From Dichomitus squalens LYAD-421 SS1 (lineage: Eukaryota; Basidiomycota; Agaricomycetes; Polyporales; Polyporaceae), in assembly GCF_000275845.1 (NCBI RefSeq), contig NW_006766885.1, positions 1,660,305 to 1,724,304 on the forward strand: a DNA stretch of 64,000 bases, written 5' to 3'. The position numbers and the translations under genes are program-made. Under the pieces are notes generated by a model. It saw nothing but the letters and a program-made list of their open reading frames with translations. It was not told the DNA's origin and made no database searches. Below, piece by piece: positions 54,888 to 64,000 of this stretch (its first letter is position 1; each line of letters opens with the position of its first letter).

Positions 54888-57800
54888 CTAGTAGCCTAAT
54901 GGGGTCGGGGTAGGGTTCGGCAAAGGACGGCGTTTGCCCGCTGGTGTCTTCGAGGCCCCAGGGCTAGGTCCGAGAAATGGCACCTGTACACCGCGTTGGC
55001 TCTCCTTGATATCACAACGCGCTGCATCGGTAGTTTTCTATGGTTGCTCGGTTAGCCTAATTCGCCCATGTAAGTTATGATCAGTAGCCCACGCTCACCT
55101 TGCCCGCTTGCTTCTGTTTGGCATAGAATGCAAATAAGTCGGCGATCTGTTGCTCCAGACCTTGCCTCTCCCTCTGCAGCCTGGTGACCTCCTGAGTCAT
55201 GTGAAGGACTTCCCGCGTGAGTTCTTTCTTGAACTCTTCTACGTGTACTGACGTATCGCTTTAACCTCTGTGTAGAAAGGATGCGACGAAGGCTTACTCT
55301 GAACGTTGATTGCCGTTGCTTCCTTCATGGCTTCGACGAAGCGCAGACGCTCTCCGCGGATGTCGTTCGATAGTTCTGGCACGATAGTTAGTCGTCGGGC
55401 AGGCGACCATTAAGGATATCCGCACCTGTGGCCAGTGCCTTCAGCATCCTCTCTTGGTCCTGGCGCTGACGATCGATCATCCCAATGACGGATTCAGTCG
55501 CTGAATGCGCTATCAGCAACTCATGTACCACCATATACAAGAGTACGTACTGAGCATATCGCGTGCCTCGGCATTGTGCTTCAGATCCTCCTGTACGGCG
55601 GCAAGCAGGCCGTTTACCGAAGTACATAGGTTGGCAGCGTCCTGCTCGCGATCCTGATTCTGCACCAGGAGGCGTCTGATGTCGGAGAGTAGGCTGCCTT
55701 GCATAGGTCCCGTCTGCTCTCTATCGGAAGGGCTAGTTCCGCTTTGCAGCTCGGGTACTGGACCTAGCTCTCGGCAGAGCTGTTGGACGCCGGCAGCTAC
55801 TCCTTCTATCTGCGACGTGCCGTGCTTGACGAACGCCTCGAGCCACTACTGTGGTGTCAGGTAATACGATTATTCAGATATACTGGGATGCGCACCGTAT
55901 TAAGCTCATTGAGGTAACGGATGCTGTCCGTTTGTTGCTCCATTTGAGCAGTACGCTGTTCTCGCGCATCGTTCAGGAGAGCTACGACGTCTCCCAGCTG
56001 TGTCGCTCCAGTAGCATTGTCGGCGTCCGGGACCACTGTCTGTCCGTTTTCTGGGTTGTGGTGTGTCTGTTGAAGCTGAAGCACTTTATCCAGTTTCTCC
56101 TGCAGCTCGACGAGCCTCGAAAGATCTTGATCGCCCTTGATCCCCTCCCCCTGCTTCTGTGAGTCCCTGATCGCCTCGAGAGCCGTATGAAGTGCTGAGA
56201 GATGGTCCTTCAGCTCGACTTGGACCAGTTCCAACTTCGCCATGACCGCCGTGGCATCTTTCGACTTTGTTGCTGTCAGAGACTTGGGTAGACGGCGAAG
56301 CTCCTCAAGAGCCTCGTCGACGTTCGCGCGTATACTCGCGATGTTTGTTCCGTCCGCCGCTGATCGCCCTTGCAGGACCTCGATGCCGCGCTTGATATCC
56401 TGTAGCAGTGGCTTGGCTAGAATTTCTGAGCCCGGGGGCGCCGCTACACTGTCGACTCCGGACGTCGTAGAACCAGCAGGTGGTGCTAGTGGAAGGTCGA
56501 CCAACTTATACGTACGTGGTGACTTTGCGTATTCCCTCGACTTCAAGCCTTCCTGGTTGCCGTCGTCCACCGAATATTGAGAGGCGGGGGAGAACAGTCT
56601 CGCGTTTCGGCGCCTCTCCTCGCTCTCCGTTTTGTCGACTCGACTGCGTGGTCGCGGAGGCGGCGATCCCATCCGGGACGCAGCCGCATCTAGCCTGCTC
56701 GGCCGCGCTGACACTGGCGACGCCCCCTCATGCGACCCCAAGTAGGAGTTCAAGATCGACGTAGCGACGCTCGACGCCGAGCTCTCCTGCCGCCTCAGAT
56801 GTGTCGTCAGGATCTCGCTCTTGACATACCGGCGCGGCATCGGCGACAACGGAGTCGAGGGACGGGGATTCGGAGACGCGCTCTCGATCTGGGCGAGACG
56901 CTGCTTAACCACCGAGCGCTGGTCGAGGTTGCGGATCGACGGACTCTGGGTACGTGTGGGGCTCTGGGGAGAGGTTGGGGAGGTGAGGAACGACCTGCGC
57001 ACGCTCATGGGTGTTGGGGGCATTGGAAGAGGCGACAGCGCGGACGACGATATCGACAGATTCTGCAGGTCAAGGCGCGGAAGGACGGGTGGTTTGGAAC
57101 GCTCTGACGGGACTGGAGGAAGCTCGCGATCCATCTTGGAAATGCGTGAGGAAGGAGAGGCGTGACTCGGAGTTCCTCCTACAACCATTATCGCTGAGCC
57201 TGACGGACCTTGCGTAGCAGGGCTTGGCGAGGCGAAGTCTTCCCGAGCCGGGACACGGGCACTCTCGGACCTGACAGGCGAGAGCATTCTGTTCTCCTGA
57301 GCCTGCAGGACTGCGTCCCTATAGGACACCCGCCGTGAGATCCCATGATCGATGAGCACGGAACAGCAACAACGTACCATACCGCGCTGACCCACATCGC
57401 CCTCTCCGTTAGCGAGTGCGCAGCGAACTTCTCCCTCGCGCGGCCCTCGAACAGGAGCTCGAACACCTTCCACGCCTCGTCCGCAGGCAGCAGCCCCCGC
57501 TCCTCAGGTTCCAGGTCCACAGGGGCCAGCGAGCGCACGTCCGTGCACGCGGTGAACGGCACGAGCCTCGGCGACGGGTTCCCCTGCGGGGTGTCCCACA
57601 TCACCAGGATGTGCGTCGAGTGCAGCTGCGCGGTGCAGTTCATCCATACCGGCGGGAGGTCCGAGTCGGGGATGCGCGAGAGGTACAGGAGCGGGCCCGC
57701 CTTGCCCGTGTGCCCTTCGACCGGCGAGATGCACACCACCTTCTCGTCCGTTCCCCCTCGCGCCGCCGGCGGGATCTGCAAAGTCAGCGCGCCAGGCTTC

Positions 57801-58420
57801 TGCTGCCGACGCGCCTGCGCCTCGTCCTCCGCTGCCCACTTAGGGCTCGGACTCGGATCAAAAATGCGCGCGTTCGGCGGGTTCGGGGGTAGGTCCTTGA
57901 GCGTCGGCTTGTGCCTCTTGAACACCGAGAGCAGGTTGCGGAACGACTCGCGGATCGGGAGCCGGCCCTTGTCCTTCTTCTCCCCCTGGGGGCTCCTGCG
58001 CGCAGCGGTCGCCCCCCGCCTGTCCGCCGCCGCGAGGCCGTAGCCGAGCGAGGGGCTCGAGCTCGCGGCGTCGTCGAGCGCCTCGAAGCGGCCTATGAGC
58101 GCCTTCGTCGTCCCGCGACGGGACAGCTGGCTCGTTCCGGGGCTGGAGGCCTCGCTTGGGGGGCGAGGGAAGTAGGATCCTAGGCCTTCTCCTGGGCTGC
58201 CGCTGTCGCGGTATGCGCGCACCCCGGAGCGAGACGAGGTTGCGCTGGACGGAGAGCGGACGTGAACGCCACCGGCTACGTTCGACGCTAGTCGTGACCT
58301 AGACTTGGGTCCATTTCCATGCGGCCCTTCCTCGTCGTAGGGCGTGTTCACTGACGAGGACTCGTTTGTGGCCGAGCTCAATGCACTCAGCGTTTCGGGC
58401 TGAGAGTACAGTGAGGACAT
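54888..58420 (-). CDS. PH-domain protein with long coiled-coil C-terminus
   Basis: The start ATG at 58420 gives MSSLYSQPETLSALSSATNE. A disordered Ser-rich N-terminus ends near RESFRNLLSVFKRHKPTL. A PH-like domain follows: GPLLYLSRIPDSDLPPVW, then LHSTHILVMWDTPQG, VPFTACTDVRSLAP, and WKVFELLFEGRAREKFAA. It ends with the helix AMWVSAVWDAVLQAQENR, the last part created by splicing. Next is a long Ser/Pro-rich linker and then predicted coiled coils (RANVDEALEELRRLPKSL, LVELQEKLDKVLQLQQTH, VLHMTQEVTRLQRERQGLEQ). The C-terminus is basic and Pro-rich, ending PNPTPTPLGY. PH domains bind phosphoinositides or proteins at membranes. This architecture suggests a cortical or septal scaffold, but I do not recognise a characterised orthologue. 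Confidence 0.8.
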
Positions 58421-58757
58421 GTTTGCAACGAGTACCACGTGCGGCACCGACGGGTTCTGCGCCGAGTCTTTTTCGTGAGGCTGACGTGTCAGCCGCACTC
58501 GTAGAACTTAAGATGTTCTACTATGGTGTCAGTTCAGTACGCACTGCTATGCATCACGTCTCACTGAGCCACTGCGGTCTGCTGGAGGATTTGATGCTAA
58601 CAAGAATGTAGTCATAGCAGTAGGAAGTAGACAGCATGCCAAAGAGGTTTGTTGACCTGCGGCCCAATGCATAACACAATTGTTGCGGTCCTATTGACAG
58701 CGCCTACAAGTACAGTAGTGTACACACCAAGCAACTATTGACATGTCCGACACTTGT
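58421..58757. other. Intergenic region
   Basis: 337 bases between the PH-gene start and the stop of the next minus-strand gene. Nothing is recognised. Confidence 0.45.
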
Positions 58758-59564
58758 TCACTTCGAAGTCATACCCTGGACGAGTTGGATCTGGTCGAGG
58801 TTATCAGCAAGATGTGGGGGTACAGATGTGTACGTCAAGTCAGCGCATACACGCACCTCATCTTTAGTGATAGTCCTCAACTCGCCAGGCGACGCAGTGT
58901 TCCCAGTGGCAGCGCTATATGCGACGTCCACAGCACGTCCGACGGTCCCCCGGTTCGACACCCAGTAACGAATCTGGTCCGGGATGACTTCGATGACCGC
59001 CACCCGTGGATCGTTCTGGTCACCCTTGTGGATGCCGTCGCCAAGGTCACCGAACCAAGCAGCGACCCTGTCGTGCAATGTCAGCATGCTGAACACGGTG
59101 CTAGGCGCAGAGAAGAAAGATATACGTACAGGTGGCTCCAGTGCTTTGCAATAAGCTCTTTGTCCTGGGAGATCCTCGCCCTGCCGGCATACGAGGCCCA
59201 GTTGGTGGTAGAGGGGTCGTAGAACGAGACATTGACGTGCGAGTCGTTCTCGATCTCGTCGAATTTGTGCGTCACGCGGTTTCCGATAAAGATGAGCGAG
59301 ACCTGGTTATGTTCCACAGCTGTACAGCGAGGATTTCGGCCAAGCATTTGTGAGACGCGGCGAAGGCGAGGACGAGGGGAGGTACTCACGACCTGCGGGA
59401 GCCATGGCACGCGAATGTATCTCGCCACTAACAGAGCGGCTGGCGAGCATGCCCGTCTTCACGCTCTTGACGATTGCGCGCAGACCGTCGATCTTTTCCT
59501 GGGGCGAGACGTTGTGACTCTCCGCCTGAGCGGAGTAGGGGTCGAGCTCCTTGTTTGTGGACAT
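58758..59564 (-). CDS. BLI-3-like FMN-binding split-barrel protein (general stress protein 26 type)
   Basis: Four exons beginning at the ATG at 59564 give about 207 residues. The N-terminus is polar (NKELDPYSAQAESHNVSPQE). The split-barrel fold is seen in IVKSVKTGMLASRSVSGEIH, SRAMAPA, then after an intron VEHNQVSLIFIGNRVTHKFD and SHVNVSFYDPSTTNWASYAG, RARISQDKELIAKHWSH. VAAWFGDLGDGIHKGDQNDP, VAVIEVIPDQIRYWVSN and the short last exon IQLVQGMTSK complete it. This is the family of Neurospora bli-3 and bacterial general stress protein 26, related to pyridoxamine-phosphate oxidases. FMN or other flavin binding is expected and the substrate is unknown. In Neurospora the gene is light-induced. No light-response element can be confirmed here. 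Confidence 0.9.
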
Positions 59565-60591
59565 GATGAGGAGTGAGTTCGAGTTGGATGTAGGAGTCGT
59601 GTAGAAGAGTAGGTGCGCTGGGGGCAGCTGTCTATGAGTCCGGAGTTTGGGTATTTATGCATGGAGAGGCGACTGGATGGGAGACTGACGTTGGGCTCTG
59701 ACATCATACGTCGATGGTGTCCGTCATTTAGTTCATGTTCGGCTCGCATCCTGGATATAGCCCACACTCACCTGGTCCCTTATACAGTACTTGGCATGCG
59801 ACCCGTGCCATGAATGCATGACGTGTGGCAGTATAGGAAGAACACCTCCCGGGACCAGACGTGCTCGAACCGCGACACGGTACGTTTAGTGACGCGAAAG
59901 TACGTACTTTTGCAGATCACTCTAGGCAACGGTCCGAAATAGGCCTCCTGTGAGCAGCTCCGAAGAGGATTTCCCAATCTGTTTGGCAGGTCGGGGCTTG
60001 CACCCAGCACTCCACCTGGAGCTCGCAGGTCAGGTCCAGCCATTTCCCCGCCTGCCGGGCACGCATTACATGATCGAGCTCGACCCGGCCGACCGCAGAG
60101 ACCCAAACAACAGCCTCGTCGTCGTCGCCGGCGACGATATATAGGAACCGTCGGAAGGAGATGCTGCGGGTGCCAGGCGACGGGAACAGAAAGAGATCGA
60201 CCGCGAGCGGAGGGCAGGGCAGCCTACCGCGAGGTCGATTTGGCAACGGGCGCCAAGCCCGTTCGCAGGGTTCGATTTTCCGGAGGCTTTGTCTTGCGCC
60301 CGCCTCTCAAAAAGCTCATCAGCACGCCCTTGTTTTCCCCCAAACATCCTTCTCGACTGCTTGCTTGCTCGTCGTTGCCACTAGTCTCTGCTCTATTGCT
60401 ACGCACCATACCCACGTCCACGGTCTCAGCTTCCTCCACGCAATCTTGTAACCCACATATACCGCTCCACGACAATCACGCTCCACCGTAACGCCATCCA
60501 AATAGCACTCTGACACTCACGACACCTCCAGACCCATCCCAACTCCAGACCGACCCAAAGCCTCGAACCCGGACTCAGAACCAGATTCAGC
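59565..60591. other. Divergent intergenic region
   Basis: About one kilobase between the BLI-3-like gene and the next plus-strand gene. Frames of 60-110 codons occur on both strands (for example minus 59917-60246) but carry no recognised motif. It probably contains both promoters and 5' leaders. Confidence 0.45.
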
Positions 60592-61567
60592 ATGTCCGCC
60601 ACGCTGGGTTACTCTTCCTTCTTTTCCTCTGGCCTCCTCGCACCGCATACTCCAAGTGCTCAGGCGCCTCGCGAGCCATCCCCGTCTACTCCTCGGGCGT
60701 CCGTAGCCAATCTCCCGGCCGATGACACTACGCCTACTGCGCATACAACCACAACCCACGCGGTACATGAGTCCCAAGTGCTCCCCTCGATCTCCATTCC
60801 AGCGGCAGACGACTCTCGACCGCGTCTCCGGCGTCGACGGTCCTCTCTTGCGGGGTCCGCATCCCCGCTCACGAACATAAAATCGTCGGGGCCAATCCGC
60901 AATGCCACCGCGTCGGTACAGCGCAACTTGCGTGCGCGGTCAGGAAGCGATGCGAGCGTCCTGTCGACTGCGTCTGCCGCTTCTGCTGCAAACGAGAACA
61001 GCAATACAAACACTGGCTCCAAGCCAACAGGCATCATTGGCAGGCTTCGCAGCGGCAGCCTCGGGACTGCACTTCGGTAAATCCTCTTAGCCACTGTGGC
61101 CATCCTCGTAACATATTGACTGATTCTGTTTTCCACGCATCTGCCGCCTCCTTCACGCATCCGCCTCCTCTCTTCACACTGTCTCCATCAGCCCGCGGAG
61201 AGGACTGCGCCGCGTCGCGCCACCCGTCCCCGCCCTACCGCCCCCCAGCGCGCCCCTCCCAGCGGTGCCCGCGCTGTCGAGCTCGCCCACTTCGCCCCTC
61301 TCGACCATCGTCGGCAGCCCGACGTCGCCCGCGTCCCCGCGCCGGCCGCTCGCCCGGCGCGCGCAGACGTCCGACAACTACGAGCTGACGGCGTCGCCGT
61401 TCACCGTCGCGGGTTCGTCGCCGATGTGCGTCGCGGACGACGAGGACGCGTTCGCGGCGAGCGTCGCTGCGCTCGGCAAGCGCGCGCTGCAGGATGATAT
61501 GCAGGTCGACTACCCGAGCCCGGTCGACGGCCCTGTGTCCTTCGACTGGGGCATGGCGCGGAACTAG
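60592..61567 (+). CDS. Unrecognised Ser/Pro-rich protein
   Basis: Two exons (60592-61076 and 61192-61567) give 286 residues with a consistent phase. The sequence is of low complexity, rich in Ser, Pro, Thr and Ala. It contains basic clusters (PRLRRRRSSLAG, GRLRSGSLGTALR), repeated SPTSP motifs, and a more conserved-looking acidic C-terminus (CVADDEDAFAASVAALGKRA, then VDGPVSFDWGMARN). The SP/TP sites and RxxS sites suggest phosphorylation by proline-directed or basophilic kinases, but this is inference. I recognise no domain. The clean intron, the strong coding bias and the structured-looking C-terminus support a real gene. Confidence 0.7.
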
Positions 61568-62778
61568 ATTCGGCCGCCGATGTTCTCTTGTGACGTACGA
61601 CATACTACTACTACATGCCGGTGCTCCTGGGGAGTGCTGGACGTTACCCGTTCCTCTTCTGTTGCCTATATCTCGCCACTCGTACTCTGAACTTTTCGAC
61701 GACGGACCTTTTACTCTTCTGAATCCCGACTATGCTCATTCCTGTCTATCCCACTCTCCGTACAGTTGGTGATGCTAATGGCCCCGATTACGCATGTTAC
61801 ATACATCCGCATATATACCTACCATACTGTACGATGACTAAAATACCGTCGTTCGCGCGACTTGAGGCATGCCTCCGGGTGCGACGATGGACTACTTACG
61901 TATACATACCGCTATATTGTTACATTACCCCTGCTTCGTGTTGACAATTGACCATGACTTTTCACGTAATCGCACGTCTCTGCGAGATCATGCATGCGAA
62001 AGTGTACGTACGACGTGCTTAAGATGTGTCGTGATTTTGCGCGCGGGACAAAGATTTCCTGGGGGTGTAGAATCCTCCTCATGCATCAGCACAAGAAGGG
62101 CGACTCAGGCGTGATTGTAGAATACTGAGCGGAATCGCAGTAATCATTGCGCGTGAATGTGGCGATCGCCCCATTTCGGATATCTAGACGCCGATCCGGG
62201 CACCCCCTCTGCAATTCCCAGTCTCAGCACCCTCACCTTCGGTCGAGCACCTGATCTCAGCCGTTATACACCGCATGTGGCACTGTCGTGCTCAACCACG
62301 ATTGTGGTGCCTGGGGCCACGAACTTCGATTCTGCGGCTTGAGCGAGATGACAGCGGGTTGCGAGCGGCAATTTGAGGCCAGCTCAGGCTCTTAGCCTGA
62401 GGCACCTATTGCGAGGTGTGATGTCAGGCACAAACCTCTGGGGGCCTTTTATCTACAGGATGGATGGTGAGCGCGCTGTTTGGTCCCATTCCGCTAGTTC
62501 ATTTACTCATGTCTGGCTGATCAGTGACAGTAGTTCCGTTCTAAGATTGACCGCCCGCACAACCTGCTACTATGTCACAGCGTTACGAAGCACGTGAGTA
62601 AGGCGTCAAACTAGTTAAGGCGATGAGTTAAGTCGACAAGTCCATAGAAATGTTGTACCGACGAGTCGACAGCAGATGGGAGGGAGGTATAAGGACGAAT
62701 ATAGAAGGGGATAGTATAGACAATAAGTGAGTGAATAAAGATGGGTATTCATACGAACACGCATGGAAAAGTGAGGTG
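61568..62778. other. Intergenic region next to transposase
   Basis: 1.2 kb between the Ser/Pro-rich gene and the transposase 3' end. It should contain the transposon's terminal inverted repeat if the element is complete, but the partner end is outside the window and I cannot identify it. No gene is recognised. Confidence 0.45.
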
Positions 62779-64000
62779 TTAGTCCTCCGAAGCAATGCCT
62801 TCCCGGTCAAGCTCCTCAAGAATGTCGTTCGGGAGGACACGGTGGCTGTGATACTTCTTGGCTGCCCACGCCGCCTGCTTCCCATTGAGACCGCGACGAT
62901 AGGCATCCATAAAGCGGTGGGCCCGGGTGTAGAACCTATGCCAAAAAAGGCTCGGTAAGCGCTCAGTAAGTCGAAAAATAGAAACTGACCTTCGGATCGT
63001 AAGAAGCGGGATTGTGTCCAGTGCGGCAAGAACATTCCTTTCGAGATCAGCTTCTGCCGAAGATGACGGCATTTCTCGGTACTTCCGCTTCGCAAATCCC
63101 CAGCACTGCTCGATACAATTGAGCTCACAGTGGAACTTTGGCAGGTACAGCACATCAAACCCACGAGACCGGCAGTGGGTCTCAAGCAGGGTCTCGATGT
63201 CCCGGAAGTCCGGTTGATTGTACAGGAGCCGTCGGACACAGCAGGACAGGGCAGGGGGTTTGCACTTGAATCCAGTGCACTCCCTTGGAAGGCCCGTGAG
63301 AGTGTACCCACGCTCTGTCAGAATTTGCGCCATTCCCTTGAAGACGCCAGCGCGAGAATGTCCGGGCTCAAAATAGAGCGACTGCGGCTTCCCATCGAAC
63401 CATCCGTCTGCCATGGGGACCTTCACCTTGTGCTTTCTCCCCTCCATGTCGGTCGTTGTCTGCTCCACCCCGAAGAGTGGATTGCCTGGTTTTGTTGGGT
63501 AGAGGGACATCTTGTTGGCAGAGAGCGCATCAGCAGCACGCTTGAGGTGAGTAGGTGCGTTGTCGAAGAGGAATACATGTTGCTCATTGGGGTAGTGTTT
63601 CGACAGGATGTCCATGGCAGTGGTGGCATGCGTGAGAATGTCTTCATGCGTAAAGTAGCTGTCTCGATTTTTTCCTGGCCAAAACTTGACTCGTGCTGAC
63701 TCCTTTCCATCAGGAGAGCGCAACCAGCCGTACTCTGCAGAGACGAAATCGGCAACCATCAAAGATGCGCCCTCTCCTTTTACCCGTGGTACTGCCTTCT
63801 CTGACTTGTGCACCCAGCGTTGAGTACGGCGGTCATGAGCGTAGAAGACGGACTCATCGTGGTGCCAGTAGACGACCCGCCGATTATGAGGGCGAGGTGA
63901 GTCCTCTGGAATAGGGACCTCTGTTCCATCCCTGTTCCACTGACGTGCTGAATAGTCGTAGTCCGCAATTGCAGGTAGGAACTTGGACTGCCGGTACTTG
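62779..64000 (-). mobile_element. DDE transposase (Tc1/mariner-like fold), N-terminus beyond window
   Basis: An open frame runs from the right edge to the stop at 62779. Reading inward, it has FLPAIADYDYSARQWNRDG and VVYWHHDESVFYAHDRRTQR, with the first catalytic Asp. KGEGASLMVADFVSAEYGWL and HVFLFDNAPTHLKRAADALS, with the second Asp, follow. ECTGFKCKPPALSCCVRRLL, YLPKFHCELNCIEQCWGFAK with the catalytic Glu, and RAHRFMDAYRRGLNGKQAAW complete the domain. A 54-base intron lies within the C-terminal part (GTCAGT...CATAG) and does not change the frame. This is a transposase type common in mushroom genomes. All three acidic residues are present and no stop is seen, so the element could be recent or active. 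Assignment to a superfamily is tentative. Confidence 0.87.

Noticed and set aside
1..64000. tRNA, rRNA or CRISPR features
   Set aside because: I looked for T-loop-like GGTTCRAAT cores with pairing arms and for regularly spaced repeats and found none.

Overview
This window is nuclear DNA from a filamentous basidiomycete, most likely an Agaricomycete. Genes are dense and lie on both strands. Almost every gene is split by short introns of about 45-75 bases, and several protein families are ones typical of mushroom genomes: the HNH-endonuclease family, the AlkB-like/zinc-ribbon protein, the caspase-fold protein, the Fic protein and the DDE transposase. I rebuilt the exon structure of most genes by hand from splice-site phase and conserved protein motifs. 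For about a dozen genes the exon lengths sum to an exact multiple of three.

Layout. 1-1736 (-): leucine-rich-repeat protein cut by the window edge. 2177-3670 (+): RAD23. 4062-5469 (-): HNH-nuclease-like protein. 6030-8308 (-): Mmc1-like mitochondrial protein. 8508-9637 (-): VanZ-family membrane protein. 9961-10810 (+): RraA-like aldolase. 10985-13175 (-): caspase-fold protein. 14191-15957 (+): Atg6/Beclin. 16588-19580 (+): glutamate-cysteine ligase. 20768-24544 (+): membrane-anchored glutaminase A. 26102-26974 and 28555-29430 (+): tandem pair of small cysteine-rich secreted proteins with putative Kex2 sites. 30033-32105 (-): UNC-93/MFS transporter. 32666-35505 (+): DNA polymerase kappa. 35804-37028 (+): WBP4/FBP21-like splicing factor. 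37459-38290 (-): TIM17. 38581-41416 (+): CDCA7-type zinc-finger protein with DDT/WHIM-like features. 43190-43790 (-): SWS1/ZSWIM7-like SWIM protein, divergent from 44066-45975 (+): TRM11. 46211-51177 (-): AlkB-like dioxygenase. 51621-52433 (-): mitochondrial ATP synthase delta subunit. 52814-54548 (-): Fic protein. 54888-58420 (-): PH-domain coiled-coil protein. 58758-59564 (-): BLI-3-like flavin split-barrel protein. 60592-61567 (+): unrecognised Ser/Pro-rich protein. 62779-64000 (-): DDE transposase cut by the window edge.

The genes are mostly independent housekeeping loci and do not form a biosynthetic cluster. DNA-maintenance functions recur (RAD23, Pol kappa, SWS1, the CDCA7-type protein, the AlkB-like protein), but they are scattered and this may be chance. 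The accessory part is the secreted-protein tandem pair at 25.5-29.5 kb and the transposase at the right end. The most interesting signals are at gene-structure level: a conserved Fic active-site motif split by a GC-AG intron, an inhibitory-helix motif in that same Fic protein, adjacent 12- and 15-base microexons in Pol kappa, and apparent loss of a splice acceptor in one of the two secreted paralogues. I found no tRNA, rRNA, CRISPR array or clear viral gene.
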